DNA from: GCA-002731945 sp036344135
Lineage (GTDB): Bacteria; Pseudomonadota; Alphaproteobacteria; MED-G09
Reading direction: 5' to 3'
NCBI GenBank assembly: GCA_036344135.1
Contig: JAYYUG010000037.1
Span: forward strand, 1 to 12,258
Length of the DNA stretch: 12,258 nt
The translations under genes were made by a program, and so were the position numbers. Of the stretch, positions 1 through 6,078 are shown in pieces. The notes below the pieces were generated by a model. It worked only from the letters and a program-made list of their open reading frames with translations, searched no databases and was not told the DNA's origin. Positions within the stretch are counted from its first letter, which is position 1. The number at the start of each line of letters is the position of its first letter.

Positions 1-218
1 ACAAAAAATAAAAAATTAAAACATTTCAAAAACTTATGTTAATATTAATTGTGTTAATTATGTTTAAAAAAATATATTTTATGTCTTTTTAACTAAAAAA
101 ACCGGAATTTATAAAAATAAATAAAAATGTTAGTCTAATTGGAACAACATGAATATCTTGCCATAAAAAAAAACTATTAATAATTTATATAAAATACTAA
201 ACAGGTTAATAACAGGTT
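1..218. other. AT-rich non-coding region, possible edge of the replication origin
   Basis: No reading frame of useful size is seen here. About 35 of 218 bases are G or C (hand count), far below the genes that follow. Eight TTAA motifs are present (starting at 16, 39, 45, 54, 64, 89, 177 and 206), four of them packed into 39-67, with a perfect 10-bp palindrome at 39-48. A weak promoter-like pair for the downstream gene is TTGGAA (139-144) and CATAAA (162-167), 17 bp apart. From memory, the origin in Caulobacter and Rickettsia lies between hemE and the maf/aroE/coaE/dnaQ side of this cluster, so the position and base composition fit an origin or its unwinding region. Against this, I see no canonical DnaA box and no TTAA-N7-TTAA CtrA site. 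It could simply be a promoter region. The segment is cut by the window edge. Confidence 0.35.
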
Positions 219-219
219 A
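200..219 (+). repeat. 9-bp direct repeat at the first start codon
   Basis: The sequence AACAGGTTA occurs at 200-208 and again at 211-219, a period of 11 bp, about one helical turn. The second copy runs into the ATG of the DUF299 gene (219-221). The AGG of the first copy lies 13 nt before the start, a loose Shine-Dalgarno distance; that of the second copy is too close. The pair could be a binding site for a dimeric regulator, a translation signal, or chance. Confidence 0.5.
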
Positions 220-1043
220 TGAAAGAAAGAACTAAAAAAAAATTAACCATTCACCTTGTTTCTGATTCTACCGGGGAAACCCTTCGTTCTGTGGGAGCAG
301 CAGCAGCAGCACAATTTTCTAGCGCGCACTATGTTGAAAAGGTTTACCCCCTTATAAGAACTCAAAAGCAACTTCAACGCGTCTTTGAAAAAATCAAAGA
401 GACGAGCGGGATAGTCTTGTGCACTCTTGTTGACGATAAATTAAGAAAAGACCTGCGGGATTTCTGTGGCTACGAGGCCATACCATATATGCCAATAATG
501 GAGAACATTGTTTCGTTGGTTGAGAAGCACCTTAAAGAAAAAGCCATCAAAAAACCTGGCGGGCAACACGAGCTTAACAAGGAATACTTTAGGAGAATTG
601 AAGCGATAAACTACACACTTGCGCATGACGACGGCCAAGGAAACGAAACGCTAGACCAAGCAGAGATAATAATAGTGGGGGTTAGCCGAACCTCAAAAAC
701 ACCAACCTGTATATATTTAGCCAATCAAGGCATAAAGGCCGCAAACGTCCCCCTTTTACCCGGACAAGACCTTCCGAAAGAAATAACAAAAGCAGAAAAT
801 TCGTTAGTTGTCTCTTTAATAATTTCACCAAAGAGCCTTGTTGAGATAAGGCAAAAAAGAACAAAAAATCTGGGACTCGAAGAGCCAAAAGACCAATATA
901 CAGACCTGTTTATGGTAGAAAAAGAGATAGAAAATGCGAAAAAAACATTTTCTTCTATGGGTTGGCCGATAATTGACACCACCAGAAGATCTGTTGAGGA
1001 AACAGCTGCAGCAATACTCAACATACGATCCCAAGGAAAATAA
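219..1043 (+). CDS. ppsR: DUF299 bifunctional kinase/pyrophosphorylase (PPDK or PEP synthase regulator)
   Basis: Proteins of this family switch pyruvate,phosphate dikinase or PEP synthase off by ADP-dependent phosphorylation and on again by Pi-dependent dephosphorylation, setting flux between pyruvate and PEP in the cytoplasm. The 274-residue length is normal. The family's N-terminal signature SDSTGET is at residues 15-21, the P-loop GVSRTSKT at 154-161, and the C-terminal IDTTRRSVEETA stretch near 252-263. The P-loop form and these motifs make the family secure. Whether the partner is PPDK or PEP synthase cannot be read from the protein; in alphaproteobacteria PPDK is common. The start at 219 places SDSTGET where the family has it. 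Residues 27-31 are five alanines, all encoded by GCA (297-311), a small in-frame triplet repeat. It is first in an operon with maf, one base before the next start codon. The symbol is used loosely for the family. Confidence 0.95.
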   Translation: MKERTKKKLTIHLVSDSTGETLRSVGAAAAAQFSSAHYVEKVYPLIRTQKQLQRVFEKIKETSGIVLCTLVDDKLRKDLRDFCGYEAIPYMPIMENIVSLVEKHLKEKAIKKPGGQHELNKEYFRRIEAINYTLAHDDGQGNETLDQAEIIIVGVSRTSKTPTCIYLANQGIKAANVPLLPGQDLPKEITKAENSLVVSLIISPKSLVEIRQKRTKNLGLEEPKDQYTDLFMVEKEIENAKKTFSSMGWPIIDTTRRSVEETAAAILNIRSQGK

Positions 1044-1044
1044 A

Positions 1045-1620
1045 ATGAAAATAATCTTAGCCTCATCCTCTTCATCAAGGAGAAAAATTCTTAAAAATGC
1101 GGGCATTGATTTTTTAGTTAAGAAACCCCTCATAACAGAGAGCAAAGAAAAGAAAAAATACAAAGGACCTCAAAAGAAACTCGCACTATATCTTGCAGAA
1201 AAAAAAGCGCTTTCTGTTAAACCGCAAAAGGATACAATTGTTATTGGTGCAGACCAGGTCCTTTTTTTTAAGGGAAAGATTTTCGACAAACCCAGGTCAA
1301 TCAACGAAGCCAAGAAACACCTATCGATGTTATCGGGAAAGACCCACACCCTGGTGTGTGGGACAGTAATAACAAAGAATGATAGAATAGTCTGGAAACA
1401 TAACGAAGAATGCAAGATGAAGATGCACAAGATCGAGAAAAATTATTTGGACCATTACCTCAAACTAACAGGAAAAAAAGCCCTTCGGTCTGTGGGAGCA
1501 TATACAATTGAAGGAGATGGTGCGAGATTGTTCAGAAAGATTGAAGGAGATTTTTTCTCTATAGTAGGCTTACCGCTAATACCTCTGTTGAACGAAATAA
1601 GAAAGCTAGAACAAAAATAG
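1045..1620 (+). CDS. maf: Maf family nucleotide pyrophosphatase
   Basis: Maf proteins hydrolyse nucleoside triphosphates, often non-canonical or methylated ones, to monophosphates and pyrophosphate; older annotations call them septum formation inhibitors. The start at 1045 gives 191 residues, the usual size. The frame is open upstream inside the previous gene, but 1045 has AAGGA at 1033-1037 with a 7-nt gap and puts the family's N-terminal signature (ILASSSSSRR) at the very start. Other family motifs are IGADQVL around catalytic Asp70, DKP at 81-83, LSGKTH at 97-102, VGAYTIEGDGA at 150-160 and the closing GDFFSIVGLPL at 168-178. The GADQ form instead of GADT, together with the position next to aroE, recalls the alphaproteobacterial Maf paralogue, so substrate preference should not be copied from E. 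coli YhdE. One base separates the stop from aroE. Confidence 0.95.
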   Translation: MKIILASSSSSRRKILKNAGIDFLVKKPLITESKEKKKYKGPQKKLALYLAEKKALSVKPQKDTIVIGADQVLFFKGKIFDKPRSINEAKKHLSMLSGKTHTLVCGTVITKNDRIVWKHNEECKMKMHKIEKNYLDHYLKLTGKKALRSVGAYTIEGDGARLFRKIEGDFFSIVGLPLIPLLNEIRKLEQK

Positions 1621-1621
1621 A

Positions 1622-2527
1622 ATGAAAAAAGCCGCCGTCATAGGAAACCCCATTGCACACAGCAGATCGCCCATGATTCATAATTATTGGTTAAAGAAAT
1701 ATGGCATTGAGGGGCATTACGAAGCCATCAAAGCCGAGGATGAAAAAGATCTCGAAAAAGTTATCGCCAGACTGATTGATGAGGGCTATTCAGGATTCAA
1801 TGTAACCACCCCCTTTAAAGGAAGGGTCTTCGATCTATGCGACACCATAGAAGATAGCAGAAAATATCTTGTAACCACCAAAGCTGTGAATTCAGTAAAA
1901 ATAAAAAATGGAAAATTATTTGGTGATAGCACAGACATATTTGGTTTCTATAACGGGGCGTTTCACCAGATAGGTGAAATAGAATTTAGTAAAGCCTCAT
2001 ATGAAAAAAACATCACTATTTTGGGAGCTGGGGGCGCTGCTCGTACCATATCCCACTCACTTGTTGACCGAAAAGACCCGCCCCTCCAAATAACTATACT
2101 TAACAGATCCCAAGAAAGAGCATCACTATTATGTAAGACGCTTAATGAACTTAGTAATTACAATTTTCCATCAAAAAATGTGAACATAAAACATTATGAC
2201 CTGGATATAGAAAACTTTAAAAGAGAGACCAAAGATTGCGACCTTCTTGTTAATTGCACGACTATGGGCATGTACGGTGGCGCCGAAGAACTTAATTTTA
2301 ATCTTGTTAACTGTAAGGAGAGCTTAGTGGTTTATGATATTGTTTATTCACCAATAGAAACAGGGCTTTTAAAAAAAGCAAAAAATCGCGGTCTCAGAAC
2401 CATAAAGGGTCTTGGTATGTTGATATATCAAGCAGCACCAGCCTTCAATAGTTTTTTTGGTGTTTGGCCGGATGTCGATGATGACATATTTAATCTTTTA
2501 GAAGAAGACCTAAAGGCCCGCAAATGA
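1622..2527 (+). CDS. aroE: shikimate dehydrogenase (NADP+)
   Basis: AroE reduces 3-dehydroshikimate to shikimate with NADPH in the pathway to chorismate and the aromatic amino acids. The 301-residue protein has the shikimate-binding N-terminal domain with GNPIAHSRSP (8-17) and NVTTPFK (60-66), where Lys66 is the catalytic lysine, and the partner Asp105 in GDSTDIFGF. The C-terminal Rossmann domain shows GAGGAA (135-140), NRS at 161-163 in the NADP-selecting position, NCTTMGM (211-217) and GLGMLIYQAAPAF (263-275) with the conserved Gln270. It is about 20-30 residues longer than E. coli AroE, mostly through charged surface loops around 115-130 and 180-205. The start is one base after the maf stop; only a weak ribosome-binding signal is visible. 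The end overlaps coaE by ATGA, which suggests translational coupling. Confidence 0.97.
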   Translation: MKKAAVIGNPIAHSRSPMIHNYWLKKYGIEGHYEAIKAEDEKDLEKVIARLIDEGYSGFNVTTPFKGRVFDLCDTIEDSRKYLVTTKAVNSVKIKNGKLFGDSTDIFGFYNGAFHQIGEIEFSKASYEKNITILGAGGAARTISHSLVDRKDPPLQITILNRSQERASLLCKTLNELSNYNFPSKNVNIKHYDLDIENFKRETKDCDLLVNCTTMGMYGGAEELNFNLVNCKESLVVYDIVYSPIETGLLKKAKNRGLRTIKGLGMLIYQAAPAFNSFFGVWPDVDDDIFNLLEEDLKARK

Positions 2528-3114
2528 TTAAGATAGGATTAACTGGATCAATTGGTATGGGGAAAACAGAAACGGGAAAAATCTTTTCTGAATTTGGCTT
2601 TCCTGTATACAATGCTGATAACGCAGTTCATAGGTTGTATACCCCAGGACAGAAAGGCGCAGAAAAGATAAAAGAGATATTCCCAGTTGCAATCAATCCC
2701 GATGGATCAGTTAATAGAGAAAACCTAAGTAAGGAAGTTTTAGGGGATACTGAAAAGATTAAGATACTTGAAGGTATCATTCACCCCCTTGTGGGTGAAG
2801 ACAGAGAAACTTTCCTCATAGAAAATTCTAACTCACACGCCGTTGTGTTGGACATTCCATTATTATTTGAGACAGGAGGTGAAAAATATGTTGACATAAT
2901 TGTAGTTGTTGATGCGCCGAAAGATATTCAGGAAAAAAGGGTTTTGTCACGCCCAAATATGACGAAAGAAAAATTTGAGAAGATCATTTCGGAACAAATA
3001 CCCAATGAGCAAAAAAAAGAGAAAGCTGATTATGTCGTTGACACCTCTATAGGTATTGAGGACGCGACAAGACAGGTTGGAGAAATAGTTAAAAAAATAA
3101 GAGACAGCAAATGA
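2524..3114 (+). CDS. coaE: dephospho-CoA kinase
   Basis: CoaE performs the last step of coenzyme A synthesis, phosphorylating the 3'-hydroxyl of dephospho-CoA with ATP. The 196-residue protein has the P-loop GSIGMGKT at 8-15, the conserved Asp32 in YNADNAVH, DIPLLFE at 110-116, and the lid region beginning LSRPNMTKEKF (141-151) followed by the QKKEKADYVVDTS segment, all typical of the family. The start lies in an ATGA overlap with aroE, with AAAGG at 2512-2516 seven bases upstream. The stop overlaps dnaQ by a second ATGA. CoaA, the first enzyme of the same pathway, is encoded in the second operon of this window. Position between aroE and dnaQ is the normal alphaproteobacterial arrangement. 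Confidence 0.97.
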   Translation: MIKIGLTGSIGMGKTETGKIFSEFGFPVYNADNAVHRLYTPGQKGAEKIKEIFPVAINPDGSVNRENLSKEVLGDTEKIKILEGIIHPLVGEDRETFLIENSNSHAVVLDIPLLFETGGEKYVDIIVVVDAPKDIQEKRVLSRPNMTKEKFEKIISEQIPNEQKKEKADYVVDTSIGIEDATRQVGEIVKKIRDSK

Positions 3115-3797
3115 GAGAAATAGTTTTAGACACGGAGACCACCGGCCTTAGCCCTGAAAAAGGAGACAGGATTGTAGAAATTGGATGTGTTGAACTTTTT
3201 AATCATGTCCCAACGGGCAAAACATTTCAAACCTACCTAAACCCCGAACGCTCAATGGATGTGGGGGCTCAGGAAATACACGGCCTGACTGATGACTTTC
3301 TCGAAAACCAGCCGCTTTTCTTGAAAATAGTGGATGAATTTTTAAGTTTTATTGGGGAAAGCGCCCTTGTAATTCATAATGCAGAATTTGATTTAGCTTT
3401 TATTAACAGCGAGCTCAATAGAGTTAGTAGGGAAAATATAAAATTTGAAAGAGCTATAGACACACTCTCCTTAGCAAGAAAAAAATTTCCGGGAGCACAA
3501 AATAGCCTCGATGCCCTTTGTCGACGATTTGATGTAGATAACTCTAGAAGAGATCTTCATGGTGCTCTTTTAGATTCAGAAATCTTGGCAGAAGTATATT
3601 TAGAGCTTATTGGTGGCAAGGAACCCGATTTAAATTTGGTTAACCAAAAGAAAGAAGACAGCAAAAAAAACACCATCACCAGAAGAGAGTCCAAGAAAAG
3701 AGACACAACCTTAAAATATGGTGTCTCTCAAGTAGAAGCGGAAAAACATCAAGAATTTATCCAGAATCTCAAAACCCCGATTTGGAATAAAAGTTAA
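3111..3797 (+). CDS. dnaQ: DNA polymerase III epsilon subunit, 3'-5' proofreading exonuclease
   Basis: The epsilon subunit removes misincorporated bases for the replicative polymerase. The 228-residue protein carries the DEDDh exonuclease signature: Asp7 and Glu9 in LDTETTG (ExoI), Asp94 in HNAEFD (ExoII), and His150 and Asp155 in HGALLDSEILA (ExoIII). Asp117 sits in IDTLSLARK. The exonuclease domain ends near residue 168. The remaining roughly 60 residues are a charged, low-complexity tail followed by a short region that, by analogy with E. coli, would contact the alpha subunit. It is about 15 residues shorter than E. coli DnaQ. The start is in an ATGA overlap with coaE. It is the last gene of the first operon; downstream are 100 bp (3798-3897) where I see no gene and no clear terminator hairpin. 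secB, which often follows dnaQ in this cluster, is not there. Confidence 0.96.
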   Translation: MREIVLDTETTGLSPEKGDRIVEIGCVELFNHVPTGKTFQTYLNPERSMDVGAQEIHGLTDDFLENQPLFLKIVDEFLSFIGESALVIHNAEFDLAFINSELNRVSRENIKFERAIDTLSLARKKFPGAQNSLDALCRRFDVDNSRRDLHGALLDSEILAEVYLELIGGKEPDLNLVNQKKEDSKKNTITRRESKKRDTTLKYGVSQVEAEKHQEFIQNLKTPIWNKS

Positions 3798-3897
3798 AAG
3801 AATCCCAAGAAACAAAAGAATCGTTAAACACAATATAATAAATGGGTATATCTTAAAACAGTTCGCCGAGTGGAAAGGGGGACTAGTAATTTTTGAA

Positions 3898-4284
3898 CTA
3901 TAATTTTCTCTGTTCACTTTCTCTCAGTCTGTCGATAAGATAATTTATTAATTTTTTCATAATAAATCTACGGCAGCCTGGAATTAAAAGAGATAAACCC
4001 AAAAAGTCTGTTATTGCTCCGGGTATTATAAAAAAGAAACCACCCAGTAACAGCCCCAATCCATCCACTATTTCACCTATGGCTCTTTGACCTTGAGATA
4101 ATTTAATCTGAAGTTCAGTCACTAAACCAACACCCTGTCGACGTATGTGCATTATTCCTAAAATAGCAGTTCCTATTATGATAAACAGAGTAGGAAAGAA
4201 ACCAATTAAGCCGCCCAGTTTAATCAGAACAAAAATCTCTAAAATTGGTAATGCAAATAATAATATTAATAGGAGTTGGGGCAT
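3898..4284 (-). CDS. fxsA: FxsA family membrane protein
   Basis: FxsA is a small inner-membrane protein named for overcoming F-exclusion of phage T7 in E. coli; its normal cellular role is unclear. The 128-residue protein has hydrophobic segments at about 3-22, 25-46 and a long one at 73-103 that could be a hairpin, followed by a charged tail rich in Arg and Lys. The family pattern is clear: LLILLFALPILEI with GGLIG near the N-terminus, RRQG at 48-51, and IIPGAITDFLGLSLLIPGCRR at 86-106 with the Pro-Gly, Thr-Asp and Leu-Leu-Pro positions kept. It is transcribed divergently from the Tim44-like gene, next to dnaQ, as in many alphaproteobacteria. No Shine-Dalgarno sequence precedes the ATG, and a TATAAT ends 4 bp before it, so the transcript may have almost no leader. 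Confidence 0.93.
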   Translation of the reverse strand: MPQLLLILLFALPILEIFVLIKLGGLIGFFPTLFIIIGTAILGIMHIRRQGVGLVTELQIKLSQGQRAIGEIVDGLGLLLGGFFFIIPGAITDFLGLSLLIPGCRRFIMKKLINYLIDRLRESEQRKL

Positions 4285-4287
4285 AAG

Positions 4288-4317
4288 ATTATATTAAATA
4301 TAATACATTAAAGTTAA
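4288..4317 (-). promoter_or_regulatory. candidate promoter for fxsA
   Basis: Read on the minus strand, TTAACT (4317-4312) and a perfect TATAAT (4293-4288) are separated by 18 bp. The -10 ends only 3 nt before the fxsA ATG (4284-4282), so transcription would begin at or within the start codon. This implies either a leaderless mRNA or that another -10, such as the TATATT at 4302-4297, is used. The region is very AT-rich, so chance matches are likely. Confidence 0.35.
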
Positions 4318-4345
4318 TTTCTCATTCTATTAATAAAAAATTTAG

Positions 4346-4351
4346 TATAAT
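4346..4351 (+). promoter_or_regulatory. candidate -10 element for the tim44-nth operon
   Basis: A perfect TATAAT lies 29 bp before the ATG at 4381, which would give a leader of about 20-25 nt containing the GGAGAG ribosome-binding site. The -35 region is poor; TTCTAT at 4325-4330 is the nearest partial match with a 15-bp spacer. It is the only promoter-like sequence I see ahead of the eleven-gene run that ends with nth. Confidence 0.4.
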
Positions 4352-4370
4352 ACTCCCAGTTGTAACATTT

Positions 4371-4376
4371 GGAGAG
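4371..4376 (+). promoter_or_regulatory. ribosome-binding site deciding the Tim44-like start
   Basis: GGAGAG lies 4 nt upstream of the ATG at 4381. An in-frame TTG at 4369 would place this motif inside the coding region, so ATG 4381 is the better start. Confidence 0.7.
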
Positions 4377-4380
4377 ATTT

Positions 4381-5028
4381 ATGGGTAATCCATTTGACCC
4401 TTTAAACATAATTTTGATTGTAATTGCTGTTGTTGGCTTTATTCGTTTGAGGATGATATTGGGCAGAAGAACAGGAAATGAGGACCCCATTGGTCGTAAA
4501 AAAAACCCACTCCATACCAAGGAAGAAAAAATAATAAATATTTCTCCTTCACCAATTAAGAACAAAAAAAATCTTAATAAGGATGAAGTAATTGAATATC
4601 TAGAGAATAATATTTCAAACTTCGATAGAAAGAAATTTATTGAAGGCGCCAAAAACGTTTATAAATTAATCCTCAAAAGTTATGCTGAAGGAGATCTCAG
4701 AAAAATTAAGGGTTTTATAAGTAAGGATGTTTTCGAGGGTTTTGATAAGGCCATAAAAGACAGAAAAAATAAAGAACATAAGTTAGTGAACGAAATAATT
4801 GAGTTTGATAAGTGCGAAGTATCAGAAGCAATTTTGAATAAAAAAGAAGCAATTATTACTGTAGAATTTTATACACGACTTATTAGCTATGCTGTAGACG
4901 AGAACGAAACAATAATAGCAGGAAACAAAGATAACCCCCATTCTGTAATCGACTATTGGACATTCAAGAAATCATTAAAAGACAAAAGCCCTATATGGAT
5001 GTTGATTACAACCGAGTCAGAAACCTAA
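4381..5028 (+). CDS. Tim44/TimA-like inner-membrane protein
   Basis: This is a bacterial relative of mitochondrial Tim44, the import-motor anchor; the bacterial protein's function is not well defined but it is membrane-anchored. From ATG 4381 it has 215 residues: a single N-terminal hydrophobic segment (about 8-25), the short LGRRTG motif (27-32) that follows the anchor in alphaproteobacterial members, a charged low-complexity linker (33-65), and the Tim44-like domain from about 83 to 213. Recognisable domain features are FIEGAKNVYKLILKSYAEGD (86-105), the LKxFIS-like stretch near 109-114, VEFYTRLISYAVDENETIIAG (161-181), and the VIDYWTFKKSLKDKSPIWML region (189-208) typical of the family's end. 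It heads the second operon, 3 bp before smr. In related genomes mltA commonly sits between this gene and smr; here it does not. Confidence 0.9.
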   Translation: MGNPFDPLNIILIVIAVVGFIRLRMILGRRTGNEDPIGRKKNPLHTKEEKIINISPSPIKNKKNLNKDEVIEYLENNISNFDRKKFIEGAKNVYKLILKSYAEGDLRKIKGFISKDVFEGFDKAIKDRKNKEHKLVNEIIEFDKCEVSEAILNKKEAIITVEFYTRLISYAVDENETIIAGNKDNPHSVIDYWTFKKSLKDKSPIWMLITTESET

Positions 5029-5031
5029 AAA

Positions 5032-5451
5032 ATGAAAAAACTTAGCGAGAGCGATCTTTTGCTTTGGCGGCAGACCAAGAAAGATAATCAGTCAGAATAC
5101 AAGGAAATGATAACAAATTCGGAAGCACCAACCCCGACAACACTTCCAAGAGAGATTTTAAAGAAGCTTGCGAACAAAAGACTTCCAACCGATGCAACCC
5201 TTGATTTGCATGGTTATGATAGGATAAGCGCAAGGGAACAAGTAATAAAATTCATTAAATGTTCCCTTAATTCTAGATGCAAATATGTTTGTATCATTAC
5301 AGGGAAGGGCAAAGGGCTTGTCAGAGACTCCGTTTTAAGTTATTTGAAGGAAAAAGATTCATTTCCCTTTGTTGTGGGGTACTCTTCAGCACATAGATTG
5401 CAGGGTGGAGATGGGGCAATAATCATTCACTTAAGAAAAAAGAAACATTAG
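5032..5451 (+). CDS. Smr domain protein (Smr/MutS2 C-terminal type)
   Basis: Small stand-alone Smr proteins are predicted nucleic-acid-binding proteins or nucleases; the precise role of this alphaproteobacterial type is not known to me. The 139-residue protein has the Smr core LDLHG at 57-61, ITGKGKG at 89-95, and the closing HRLQGGDGAIIIHLRKK at 121-137, matching the family pattern of a DLHG, a GKG loop and a GGxGAxxVxLR end. The N-terminal 50 residues begin LSESDLLLWRQTK, the usual opening of alphaproteobacterial members, and are otherwise polar with little predicted fold. It is shorter than many relatives because the linker between the opening and the Smr domain is reduced. No good ribosome-binding site is visible; it begins 3 bp after the Tim44-like stop, so translation may be coupled. 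Confidence 0.93.
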   Translation: MKKLSESDLLLWRQTKKDNQSEYKEMITNSEAPTPTTLPREILKKLANKRLPTDATLDLHGYDRISAREQVIKFIKCSLNSRCKYVCIITGKGKGLVRDSVLSYLKEKDSFPFVVGYSSAHRLQGGDGAIIIHLRKKKH

Positions 5452-5457
5452 GGTGAG
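5450..5457 (+). promoter_or_regulatory. ribosome-binding site deciding the hisB start
   Basis: AGGGTGAG ends 4 nt before ATG 5462 and overlaps the smr stop codon. A possible GTG start at 5453 lies inside this motif and would add only three residues, so ATG 5462 is preferred. Confidence 0.65.
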
Positions 5458-5461
5458 ATTA

Positions 5462-6073
5462 ATGAGTAAAGCGAAATCAGAAAGAATTGGAAAGATTCTA
5501 AGAGAGACCAGAGAAACGCAAATAGAGGTTGAAATCAATATTGATGGATCTGGTGTTTCTGAGGTTGATACAGGTATAGGATTTCTGAATCATATGTTGG
5601 AAAGTTTTTCGCGTCACTCGCTTATAGATTTGAAGCTTGCCGCAAAAGGAGACCTGCATGTTGATCAACATCATACTGTTGAAGATACAGGAATTGTTAT
5701 TGGTTCTGCTATTGCAGAGGCCCTAGGTAATTTTTCCGGCATTACTCGCTTTGGTAGCTCATTGCTCCCCATGGATGAAACCCTTACAAGGGTTTCTATA
5801 GACGTTTCAAAAAGGCCACATTTAGTTTGGAGGGTATCTTTTTCAAAGCCACTTCTTGGGGAAATGGATACAGAACTTTTTCAAGAATGGTTTGGAGCTT
5901 TTTCACAAAACCTTGGAGCAACTATCCATATCGAAAACATTTATGGCGAAAATAACCACCATATTGCAGAGTCTTGTTACAAGGGTCTTGCTAGATCCCT
6001 AAGAGAAGCCTTAACTATTGATCCGAGAGAGCTTGGAAGGATTCCTTCAAGCAAAGGAAAGCTGGGAAGTTAA
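5462..6073 (+). CDS. hisB: imidazoleglycerol-phosphate dehydratase
   Basis: HisB dehydrates imidazole glycerol phosphate to imidazole acetol phosphate, the sixth step of histidine synthesis. With ATG 5462 the protein has 203 residues and is the monofunctional type, without the N-terminal histidinol-phosphatase domain of E. coli HisB. Mn-binding and catalytic motifs are present: FLNHML (41-46, His44), QHHTVED (69-75, His70 and His71, Glu74), PMDETLTR (103-110), and ENNHHIAE (163-170, His166, His167, Glu170). The C-terminal PSSKGKL (195-201) corresponds to the common PSTKG end. It starts the five-gene his block, 10 bp after smr and 5 bp before hisH. In several related genomes hslV and hslU lie just before hisB; neither is present here. 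Confidence 0.97.
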   Translation: MSKAKSERIGKILRETRETQIEVEINIDGSGVSEVDTGIGFLNHMLESFSRHSLIDLKLAAKGDLHVDQHHTVEDTGIVIGSAIAEALGNFSGITRFGSSLLPMDETLTRVSIDVSKRPHLVWRVSFSKPLLGEMDTELFQEWFGAFSQNLGATIHIENIYGENNHHIAESCYKGLARSLREALTIDPRELGRIPSSKGKLGS

Positions 6074-6078
6074 GTCAC

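Noticed and set aside
1..218. DnaA boxes and CtrA boxes in the left intergenic region
   Set aside because: No TTATNCACA match or near match was found on either strand, and none of the eight TTAA motifs are spaced as TTAA-N7-TTAA (closest pairs have 5 or 6 bases between them).
725..1430. Overlapping reading frames on the minus strand opposite the DUF299 gene and maf
   Set aside because: They lack family motifs, are Phe/Ser/Leu-rich as expected for antisense of Lys/Glu-rich genes, and lie wholly opposite well-supported genes.
3858..3890. Less AT-rich patch after dnaQ as a tRNA, small RNA or terminator
   Set aside because: No cloverleaf, no TTCGA-type loop, and only a 5-bp AGTTC/GAACT pair with a loop of about 30 nt, too weak for a terminator call.
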